A DNA stretch of 64,000 nucleotides. Source: an uncultured Alphaproteobacteria bacterium (GTDB lineage: Bacteria > Pseudomonadota > Alphaproteobacteria > Rs-D84). The stretch spans positions 29,546 through 93,545 of the forward strand of contig CALXMS010000004.1 in assembly GCA_944389535.1 (NCBI GenBank). The letters are read 5' to 3'. The position numbers and the translations under genes are program-made. The notes below the pieces were generated by a model, which worked only from the letters and a program-made list of their open reading frames with translations, ran no database searches and was not told where the DNA came from. This document shows positions 52,256-59,394 of the stretch, piece by piece. Numbering within the stretch: the first letter of the stretch is position 1; the number at the start of each line of letters is the position of its first letter.

Positions 52256-52933
52256 ATGGGGCGCGTCATATGCTTTGACATAGAAACAACTGGATTAGAA
52301 TATATGCGCGGCGATCGCTGCATAGAAATAGGCGCAGTTGAAATGATAGATGGTAAACTTACCGATAATTCATTTCATGAATACATCAATCCAGACGGGA
52401 AAATAATCCCACCCGATTCGTACATGGTTCATAAAATTTCTAACGCGTTTTTGGAAGACAAACCAAAAATGTCAGTTATCGCACCAAAATTTTTAGAGTT
52501 TATAGGTGACAGTCCGGTCGTTGCACATAACGGGCTAGATTTTGACTTTCCATTTATAAACTATGAACTGCAGATGGCTGGTTTACCACAAATACCGCGC
52601 ACGCAACAGTTTGATTCCATCGTAATTGCGCGCAATCGCGTTTTCGGCCCCAAAAGTTATTCTTTGGACGCGTTGGCAAAATGGTATGGTATATCACTTA
52701 CCGCACGTGCAGATGCGCATGGCGCGTTGATTGACGCAGAAATTCTGGCAAAGGTATATAAAGAGCTTGAAAATACTGCACCTGCACCAGATGTTTCTGA
52801 CATAATAACACAACAACATGACGCGTTTCTTGCACATCCAAAAATAGGAAACGATTTCCCGTATCGTAAATTCCAAGCACACGAAGATGAATTATCAAAT
52901 CATAAATCGTTTATGGAAAAGTTAATGGCTTAA
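52256..52933 (+). CDS. dnaQ: DNA polymerase III epsilon subunit (proofreading exonuclease)
   Basis: A 3'-5' DEDD exonuclease. The 225-aa protein has ExoI CFDIETTGLE (about 5-14, two catalytic acids), ExoII SPVVAHNGLDFDFPFIN (about 87-103) and the ExoIII region with RADAHGALIDAEILAKV (about 148-164; HxxxxD type). The short C-terminal tail would bind the polymerase alpha subunit. A strong GAGGAAGGG precedes the ATG. Confidence 0.96.
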   Translation: MGRVICFDIETTGLEYMRGDRCIEIGAVEMIDGKLTDNSFHEYINPDGKIIPPDSYMVHKISNAFLEDKPKMSVIAPKFLEFIGDSPVVAHNGLDFDFPFINYELQMAGLPQIPRTQQFDSIVIARNRVFGPKSYSLDALAKWYGISLTARADAHGALIDAEILAKVYKELENTAPAPDVSDIITQQHDAFLAHPKIGNDFPYRKFQAHEDELSNHKSFMEKLMA

Positions 52934-52934
52934 A

Positions 52935-52963
52935 AAAAAACGACGCTTAATGTCGTTTTTTTT
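52935..52963. terminator. Bidirectional terminator after dnaQ
   Basis: 10-bp stem AAAAAACGAC (52935-52944) / GTCGTTTTTT (52952-52961), 7-base loop. Confidence 0.9.
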
Positions 52964-55388
52964 ATGTTGTTTCATCACTGCTTGTGTCTTTTACACATTT
53001 ACCGTCTTGTATTATATATCCACCGGCCGTATCACATTCACATACACCATTAGATAACTTATAACCCGTATTGCATGTACATGTACCATAAGAGTTACGC
53101 GTAGCGTTTTCTTGACACTGCGCCAGACATTGTGTCCCCCAAGGCGTATAACCCGTATTACATTTGCAGCGTTCATTCACATAGTCATTCTCGCCAGCAA
53201 CACCAGACTCAGATTGATACGTAGAATTATCTGGACACAGCAACGACTGATAGAACATTTCCGATATACTATTTATACATTTATCGTCTTCATGAACACC
53301 AGATTGTGAAACAGGGCAACTAGCTTCATCGTTATCAAACACTGCGTACGCGCAAGTCAAGGCAACGTTTCGACAAGCCCCACGCATTACGTTATAAATA
53401 CTGTTTATGCTGGCACTGGTCGACCATGCATTTACTTGCGTTACCTGCTGGTTATAGCAAGTTGCAATATCTAACATACAATTAGATGCATAGTCTGATA
53501 TAATCTGACGCTGCTGAGCCTGAATATTTACCATTGCCCGCTGTACGTAATTCACAACAATGTCATTAAAGCTTTGATAGTTTCCTTTATCGTCATATGT
53601 ATAGGCCTGACATTTATCCAACACCGCACGACATAAACCTTCGTCAGTTACTTCTTGCTTAGTACCAATTTTCTGCAACAAGTATTTTACAATGCACGCG
53701 CCATTATTACCTGTTTTATCTTCCCCTTCAGCATCGGCAACGCAAGAATTTCCGCTTATACTCATTGAATAAGAATTCTTTAAAAACTTTTCAGTTACCA
53801 AGGCATTATTATAATTTTCCATAAAGTCAGTTATATCTGTAATATCCTGTCCAAGTACAACTTCCCCATTTTCATCAATATATTTCTTCGTCGGGTCTAA
53901 GCACTTTGTATAATCTGCACCACAGACCATTTCATCTGTCATACATGTATCAAGTGCCGCGATACATCCCTTTGCGTCGTATTGATTCTTATTCTGCAAT
54001 ACCGCGAGACGCGCTTTTTGTAACATTAAATTAGCACTACGAACGTTGGATACTAATGTTTCGTTCATCTTTGTTAGTCCCTGTTCATAGGCTATACAAT
54101 CTTTATCTATGGCCAAATCATAATTTCCACTTATCTGATCAATATTTGCCCCCGCGGCTTGACATTGATTCAAAACTGTCTTACAGCGATTTTTTGCCGC
54201 GTTATATAAATCCGAACCACGTAAATTTGAAAAACTTGTCGTACCTGTATTCAAAAAGTCTAAGCTGAATATATCGGCTGTATCAGAAGAAAAATCTAAA
54301 TCCATATCCAAACCGAACGCCGACGAATTATAAGAAGAATAAGTACTGCTGGAAGGATCACGAATAAGCGCTTCGATTTCTTCCAACATGTTACGCGTTT
54401 CAGACGTATCCTTTGAACCGTTCAGTGCTTCTTCCGCCTCTGTTTCCGTCATTATTGCGCGTATTTCGTCCGCAGACAAACCAACATAACGAATACGTTG
54501 CGCAACTTCGTTTAATTGATTGTTTGCATCTGTTACTGCCTCTTGCACGCGAGTATAATTTGAAAGGTTTGCCGAACAAGAACAACGCCCCTGATTAGCA
54601 TCAATAACGGCACAGAACTGATCCATACAATCGTTATATTGCTGCTGGCAAGACGTGTTTAAATCAGACGTTAACTCCAAACGTTCTTTCGCCTCTGATA
54701 TAGATTCTGACGTTGCAACCGTCGCCGCCCTTGACTGTACACCACGAATTTCTTCATCAATATTTGACCCGGTTTTTGTCGTTGTACCCGCAATTGTCGC
54801 ACGACCACCAACCTCTGCCGTAGACGGGCGAAGTGTTATCCCGGCCCTACGAACAGCAGGGTTATTGTTAATGCTTGCTGCTTCGACCCTTGGGTTTCTA
54901 CCAACCGTATTAACGGTCGCTTCAAGATTTTCACGTGCGCTATTTGCGCTTGTCTGTGCAACACTTGACCGAGACGCAGACGCAGAATTAACAACCGCTG
55001 AAGAACCACGTGACGATGATGTTGTTGATGTAGACGCAGTACCGTTTTCTAACGACAAAACACGTGCCCCCACTCTAACAGTGTTTGCAGAATCAGTTGT
55101 AACATCTTCAGCAGCAGTACGACTTACTACATTTCGAGAACTTTCATCACGCGCAGACGCATCACTTGTTTCCGCAGTAACAACCTGTTGTGTCACAGCA
55201 GACGACGTCGTTCTAGAAGGTTGCGCCCGCGTTACTGTACTTGCCGTTCCACGCGCGGTTGCCCCCCCCTGAGATGAAGACGTATCAGACGAAGGTATTA
55301 CACGAGATACAGTCATAGAACTACCGTCTGCAAACGCAAACGGTGCAGAAAATGCAATCAAGAAAAAGCACAACGGCAATCTTCTCAT
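52962..55388 (-). CDS. Large Cys-rich exported protein with VVSR motif (paralogue A)
   Basis: An 808-aa precursor with a signal peptide (MRRLPLCFFLIAFSAPFAFA). Residues about 21-240 are a Ser/Thr/Ala/Arg low-complexity region with TVSRV, RNVVSRTAAED and many SR dipeptides. Then follows a Cys-rich module (CQQQYNDCMDQFC near 248, RCSCSANL near 273), a coiled coil, more paired Cys (ALDTCMTDEMVCGADYTKC), and a C-terminal tail of EGF-like or GYxxxxGxC repeats (CNTGYTPWGTQCLAQCQ, CNTGYKLSNGVCEC). More than 40 Cys imply many disulfides. The family is not recognised. Paralogue B lies upstream, beyond rplU-rpmA. The protein probably sits at the cell surface or periplasm. Confidence 0.8.
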   Translation of the reverse strand: MRRLPLCFFLIAFSAPFAFADGSSMTVSRVIPSSDTSSSQGGATARGTASTVTRAQPSRTTSSAVTQQVVTAETSDASARDESSRNVVSRTAAEDVTTDSANTVRVGARVLSLENGTASTSTTSSSRGSSAVVNSASASRSSVAQTSANSARENLEATVNTVGRNPRVEAASINNNPAVRRAGITLRPSTAEVGGRATIAGTTTKTGSNIDEEIRGVQSRAATVATSESISEAKERLELTSDLNTSCQQQYNDCMDQFCAVIDANQGRCSCSANLSNYTRVQEAVTDANNQLNEVAQRIRYVGLSADEIRAIMTETEAEEALNGSKDTSETRNMLEEIEALIRDPSSSTYSSYNSSAFGLDMDLDFSSDTADIFSLDFLNTGTTSFSNLRGSDLYNAAKNRCKTVLNQCQAAGANIDQISGNYDLAIDKDCIAYEQGLTKMNETLVSNVRSANLMLQKARLAVLQNKNQYDAKGCIAALDTCMTDEMVCGADYTKCLDPTKKYIDENGEVVLGQDITDITDFMENYNNALVTEKFLKNSYSMSISGNSCVADAEGEDKTGNNGACIVKYLLQKIGTKQEVTDEGLCRAVLDKCQAYTYDDKGNYQSFNDIVVNYVQRAMVNIQAQQRQIISDYASNCMLDIATCYNQQVTQVNAWSTSASINSIYNVMRGACRNVALTCAYAVFDNDEASCPVSQSGVHEDDKCINSISEMFYQSLLCPDNSTYQSESGVAGENDYVNERCKCNTGYTPWGTQCLAQCQENATRNSYGTCTCNTGYKLSNGVCECDTAGGYIIQDGKCVKDTSSDETT

Positions 55389-55449
55389 ATTATTATCTAA
55401 TTATAACACAACTGTGCTTGACATAAAAGATGAAAAAATATTTATTCAA

Positions 55450-55480
55450 ATAAAAAATCCGCCGACGGCGGATTTTTTAT
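55450..55480 (-). terminator. Terminator of rplU-rpmA
   Basis: 12-bp perfect stem (55452-55463 / 55467-55478), GAC loop; strong in both directions. It lies just past the rpmA stop. Confidence 0.92.
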
Positions 55481-55743
55481 TTGTCTTCAGATTCAGGTAT
55501 AACAGAAACTGTTTTTCTGTCACCAAGACCCTTTTTAAATTTCACAATGCCCGCAATTTTTGCAAACAAAGTATGATCTTTACCCATACCGACATTCAAA
55601 CCAGGATGAACAGACGTACCACGCTGACGAATGATGATATTTCCTGGAATTACACGACTGCCACCAGATTTCTTAACGCCTAATCTGCGTCCTGCCGAGT
55701 CACGTCCGTTGGTAGTTGCCGAACCAGCTTTCTTATGTGCCAT
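55477..55743 (-). CDS. rpmA: Ribosomal protein bL27
   Basis: The 88-aa product begins [18 protein letters not shown], typical of bL27, and continues with [17 protein letters not shown] and [16 protein letters not shown]. It has no N-terminal extension needing Prp-type cleavage. It follows rplU in the conserved rplU-rpmA pair. Confidence 0.98.
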   Translation of the reverse strand: MAHKKAGSATTNGRDSAGRRLGVKKSGGSRVIPGNIIIRQRGTSVHPGLNVGMGKDHTLFAKIAGIVKFKKGLGDRKTVSVIPESEDK

Positions 55744-55791
55744 AATTAAACTCCTTTTAATTTCTGATTATTCTGATTTATACACCAGAAA

Positions 55792-56091
55792 TTAACCTTT
55801 AATTTCTTTTATCTTCAATACAGTGATGTACTGACGATGACCTTTTGTGCGACGATAGTTCTGACGACGCTTTTTCTTAAACACCAAAACTTTATCCGTA
55901 CGTTTCTGTTCCAAAACTTCAGCAACAACTTTGGCACCATCAACGAATGGGGTACCAACTTTGTCATCCAACATCAAAACCTGGTCAAATTCGACTTTAC
56001 CATCGGCATTCAGTTTTTCAACTTTTACAATATCCCCCGCCTGAACGCGATATTGTTTGCCGCCGGTTTGAAAGATTGCAACGTTGCTCAT
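55792..56091 (-). CDS. rplU: Ribosomal protein bL21
   Basis: The 99-aa product has the bL21 features: FQTGGKQYRVQAGDIVKVEKL at the N-terminus, VLMLDDKVGTPFVDGAKVVAEVL, and the C-terminal FKKKRRQNYRRTKGHRQYIT. It is followed by rpmA after 48 bases. Obg, which often follows, is not here. Confidence 0.98.
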   Translation of the reverse strand: MSNVAIFQTGGKQYRVQAGDIVKVEKLNADGKVEFDQVLMLDDKVGTPFVDGAKVVAEVLEQKRTDKVLVFKKKRRQNYRRTKGHRQYITVLKIKEIKG

Positions 56092-56143
56092 TTTCTTTCT
56101 CTTTTGTATTGTTCTTGTTCTATTTTGTCTAAAAGTTTCTACA

Positions 56144-56171
56144 AAAATAACATTTTTTAATAAAAAGTCAA
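56144..56171 (-). promoter_or_regulatory. rplU promoter
   Basis: On the minus strand, TTGACT (56171-56166), 16-bp spacer, TATTTT (56149-56144) preceded by TGT. The leader of about 45 bases contains a purine-rich ribosome binding site. Confidence 0.6.
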
Positions 56172-56211
56172 GCGTTTTGCATAAATTTTTCTACAAACTT
56201 GCATTTTCGCG

Positions 56212-56240
56212 ATAAAAAACCGCCCAATCGGGCGGTTTTA
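56212..56240 (-). terminator. Terminator of exported paralogue B
   Basis: 10-bp stem AAAACCGCCC (56216-56225) / GGGCGGTTTT (56230-56239), AATC loop, T run on the minus strand. Confidence 0.92.
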
Positions 56241-56255
56241 TAATCCTTATACCTT

Positions 56256-58601
56256 CTATTGCGCAACACATGCACCGTTTTGTACGGTATAACCAGATTT
56301 ACAAGACACAAGGCTGCAGCCTGTCCAAGACTGGCTTGACGTATTCCATGTTTGCGTTGCAGACTGTGCATTCGGGTCAGAATGCGTGCAAGACTTCGTA
56401 TTTGGAACGCAACTATTACCTTCCAAATGCTGCCCTGACGGACAAGTCATTGATGACCAGCCACCATTAGAATTTGTACTTACCCAATTACGAACGCCAT
56501 CAATATTATACTTCTGCAGGCAGGCCTCACGCAACGCAGTAGAAGAACCTTCTGTTGCATCTTTCGCATATGCGCCATCTAAGATTTCTGCCAACGTTAT
56601 GATATTGCGACAAGTATTTGTTTCATAATTCGTCGTATTTTGACATTGAGTTTTCGGATCGTCCTCTTTATCAATTACTGCCTGCAACGAATTATTAGGT
56701 GCCCCACAAATCATTTCTTCATAACAATGCGGTACATTTGATACCTGTGCACAATAAGTCTTTATACGGCTTGTGCTCCAAGAAGAATTTGCGGATTCTT
56801 GAGTCGTATAGCAATCATACAACTCTGCCAAGCATTCACCAAAGTTATCAATGGCATTATTATATGCGCTGCTTATACTTTCTTGTTCTTCTTGATAGAA
56901 TTCCATACGTTTCTGCTGCAAAGCCTGCTGTGCCGCAACTTTTTGATAACCGATATTTTGTGCGGTTGTGCTTAATTGATCTCCATAAGCATCACAATCG
57001 GCATTTGCATCCAACGCATACTTTTGCATAATGCTTCTACGAGCATCCGCCACAGGTTTACGCAAATCTGCGTATGGGTCACCTGATGCCGTTGTATAAC
57101 CAAAACAAGTTGCAGAATTAGATGCTGTATATCCCGTATCTGACGTAATGAAATTTAATTCATACGTACCTGTGTTACTTACAGAAATATAACTGTTATA
57201 ATTATAAGGACATTGTGAACGACCGTTACCACATTTTGTACCGCCAGACGGTGGTGTACCGCAAGCCTCATAAATACCGTTAAAACAAGAATCTAATACG
57301 CGGTTACATACATTATTATGAGCATATTCAAATAATTCATAACCCCAAGTTTCGGCCAAAGAATCTTTCAAGTTTTCTGAATCAGCAAATGCACCGTCAA
57401 TACCAGCCAAACTACCAACAACATTCGTCAGGTTATCAAAGGCACTTGTTAAACTGTCGGTATCATCTGTCAATATGGTCAAAGTTTGTTCTTTTGCATC
57501 TGCCCAAGATTGCAAAGACGCCAAAATATCACTACTTGATCCATCTATATTTGATATATCAAATCCAAAATTATTTCCAGATTGTGAACAATAAGACGGT
57601 TGCGCGCAAGAACTTAGCGTTGTACCGTTTGAACCATAAATACCGTGAGCATAACACCATTCAATCGCTTCATCAGAAGATTGACCGTATTGATTAGTAA
57701 CTTCTTGCCACGACACGCAATTCATAACCATTTCTGCGTCTGTTAATTGAAACGCCTGACTTACATCTTTACCTTTTGTTGCAATCAACAACGCTAATTC
57801 ACCGGATACTTGAATCAATTCTTCGTTTGCTTTTTCCAGTGCGGCTTCAGCTTCAGCAAACGCTTTCACGCGCCCGGCGCAAGCACAACGACGTTGCGCC
57901 GCATTACGAGCCGTACAAATTTCATCCATACAGGCATAATATGATTCCATACAATTATTATATGCCTCTGCAGAAATCAAACCTGTAGAAGAATCTATAA
58001 TATTTGAATAATTGCCTGTATACAATTTACTTTGCAGATAAGTATACGTATTTGTTGCGGCGGAATTACTGCCACGTATAGCACTGCCCTGCAATGAAAT
58101 GCGCGCCGACGTATTAGGCGTTGTTGCAGTACGAGAAACCACGCTTCTTGCAGAATTTACAACATTTGAAGATGTTGCGCGAGATACAACATTACGAGAA
58201 GCCCCCCCACGAGATGAGGTTGCAGCAGAACTTGTATTTGCACGAGAAACCGTAACACTTGGACGCCCGGATGCAGCTGTCGTTGTTGTCGTAGGCATTG
58301 CTGTAGTACGAGATGTTACCGTACGTGCAACAGATGCGTTGTTATTAGATGCCGTTGTACCACGAGAAACAACGTTTGAAGACGTACTGCGCGCCACGGC
58401 CGGCCGCGAAGACGACCGAACATTGCTGCTAGAACGCGGCGATTGTACGGTACTTGTTGTTGCTGTATTTGTCGGCGCTATGGGATCTGCAAACACGGCA
58501 CGCATAGATATCAATGTAGAACAAACGAAAAACGCCCCTGCCAATAAGAATACTGTTCCCATGGCGTTTTTACAATGTTCTGCGAAATTTCGGCTTTTCA
58601 T
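56256..58601 (-). CDS. Large Cys-rich exported protein with VVSR motifs (paralogue B)
   Basis: The start at 58601 follows AGGAGAG; the longer frame adds 26 Arg-rich residues with no ribosome binding site. The 781-aa precursor has a hydrophobic signal (GTVFLLAGAFFVCSTLI, cleavage near VFADP). The first 180 mature residues are Ser/Thr/Arg/Ala-rich and contain at least four copies of a VVSR motif (SNVVSRGT, RNVVSRAT, RSVVSRTA and variants). The Cys-rich module matches paralogue A: YYACMDEICTARNAAQRRCAC, with the following EAEAALEKANEEL coiled coil. The middle and C-terminal Cys pairs also align, ending CKSGYTVQNGACVAQ. Function unknown; same architecture, so the two are paralogues flanking rplU-rpmA. 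Confidence 0.8.
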   Translation of the reverse strand: MKSRNFAEHCKNAMGTVFLLAGAFFVCSTLISMRAVFADPIAPTNTATTSTVQSPRSSSNVRSSSRPAVARSTSSNVVSRGTTASNNNASVARTVTSRTTAMPTTTTTAASGRPSVTVSRANTSSAATSSRGGASRNVVSRATSSNVVNSARSVVSRTATTPNTSARISLQGSAIRGSNSAATNTYTYLQSKLYTGNYSNIIDSSTGLISAEAYNNCMESYYACMDEICTARNAAQRRCACAGRVKAFAEAEAALEKANEELIQVSGELALLIATKGKDVSQAFQLTDAEMVMNCVSWQEVTNQYGQSSDEAIEWCYAHGIYGSNGTTLSSCAQPSYCSQSGNNFGFDISNIDGSSSDILASLQSWADAKEQTLTILTDDTDSLTSAFDNLTNVVGSLAGIDGAFADSENLKDSLAETWGYELFEYAHNNVCNRVLDSCFNGIYEACGTPPSGGTKCGNGRSQCPYNYNSYISVSNTGTYELNFITSDTGYTASNSATCFGYTTASGDPYADLRKPVADARRSIMQKYALDANADCDAYGDQLSTTAQNIGYQKVAAQQALQQKRMEFYQEEQESISSAYNNAIDNFGECLAELYDCYTTQESANSSWSTSRIKTYCAQVSNVPHCYEEMICGAPNNSLQAVIDKEDDPKTQCQNTTNYETNTCRNIITLAEILDGAYAKDATEGSSTALREACLQKYNIDGVRNWVSTNSNGGWSSMTCPSGQHLEGNSCVPNTKSCTHSDPNAQSATQTWNTSSQSWTGCSLVSCKSGYTVQNGACVAQ

Positions 58602-58755
58602 AAATACTCTCCTGTGTCCCGGGAACGTCCGGAAAACTAGCTGTTTAACGGTACGGCCATCCACAGACCTCCCGCCCATTTTTTATAATTATAACATTTT
58701 TGACGCGCCCTGTAAATAAGAAAACCAGTGCTTTTTGCATCGGATTTTTTTATTA

Positions 58756-58784
58756 TTTGTTTGTAATTATTTATAGTGTATAAT
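58756..58784 (+). promoter_or_regulatory. Promoter of the PagL-like gene
   Basis: TTTGTT (58756-58761), 17-bp spacer, TATAAT (58779-58784), ten bases before the ATG at 58794. No Shine-Dalgarno sequence; nearly leaderless. Confidence 0.65.
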
Positions 58785-58793
58785 TACCTGCAA

Positions 58794-59357
58794 ATGAAAA
58801 AGATTTATGTATCGTTTTTATTGATAATAACTTTGCCCGCATTTGCGGATTCCATTAAAAGTAACCCTATGTTCGGTAACGACACAGATAACGCTGTTGC
58901 TTTATACGTTTCACAAGGTACAAGCCCCGGTTCTTTGTTAAAACTTATCAATCCTTTTTTGTGGGATTTTGAACCTATGACGAATTTTATGGTACAATAT
59001 AGTCAACCAATGGAAATATTTCGTCTGCCATCTCGTATGAATATTTCACTTGTTCAGAACCTAGGTTACAGCCATGATGATGGTTTAAACTTTATTGCAG
59101 CGGGCATTTCGTGGGACGTATCACTTGTAGATTGGCATGGTTTTTATATAGGCGTTGGAATAGGACCGTATATGAGGGATTCTGGCGACCGATATGTAGA
59201 AAGCCGTTTGGTATTTGGTGAACGGGTATTCATAGGAAAAAACATTTCTGACCGTTGGCGCATAGAATGGTTTACACAACACTTTTCTAACGGCAGTTTT
59301 ACAGAAATAAATCGCGGTTTTAACTTTACGGGACTTGCGATAAATTACAGTTTTTAA
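58794..59357 (+). CDS. PagL-like lipid A 3-O-deacylase (acyloxyacyl hydrolase family)
   Basis: The start at 58794 is set by the promoter just upstream. The 187-aa precursor has a signal peptide (MKKIYVSFLLIITLPAFA) and a mature part of eight amphipathic beta strands ending in Phe (INYSF), an outer-membrane barrel. Near the C-terminus QHFSNGSFTEINRGFN has the His-x-Ser catalytic pair of PagL. The third catalytic position (Glu in Pseudomonas PagL) appears to be Asn, so activity needs testing. PagL removes an acyl chain from lipid A and lowers recognition by host TLR4. The gene is monocistronic with its own terminator. Confidence 0.82.
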   Translation: MKKIYVSFLLIITLPAFADSIKSNPMFGNDTDNAVALYVSQGTSPGSLLKLINPFLWDFEPMTNFMVQYSQPMEIFRLPSRMNISLVQNLGYSHDDGLNFIAAGISWDVSLVDWHGFYIGVGIGPYMRDSGDRYVESRLVFGERVFIGKNISDRWRIEWFTQHFSNGSFTEINRGFNFTGLAINYSF

Positions 59358-59365
59358 TTCAAAAT

Positions 59366-59394
59366 AAAAAACGCCCTTTCGGGCGTTCTTTTTA
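59366..59394. terminator. Bidirectional terminator, PagL-like gene / ppdK
   Basis: 7-bp stem AACGCCC (59370-59376) / GGGCGTT (59381-59387), TTTC loop, T-rich flanks on both strands. Confidence 0.9.

Noticed and set aside
54655..55272. Long plus-strand frame (205 aa) opposite the exported Cys-rich gene
   Set aside because: It is a mirror of the Ser/Thr/Arg-rich coding sequence on the minus strand, without a ribosome binding site or sensible composition.
58099..58719. Plus-strand frame (206 aa) opposite paralogue B
   Set aside because: Antisense shadow of the VVSR-rich region; the minus-strand frame has a signal peptide and ribosome binding site.
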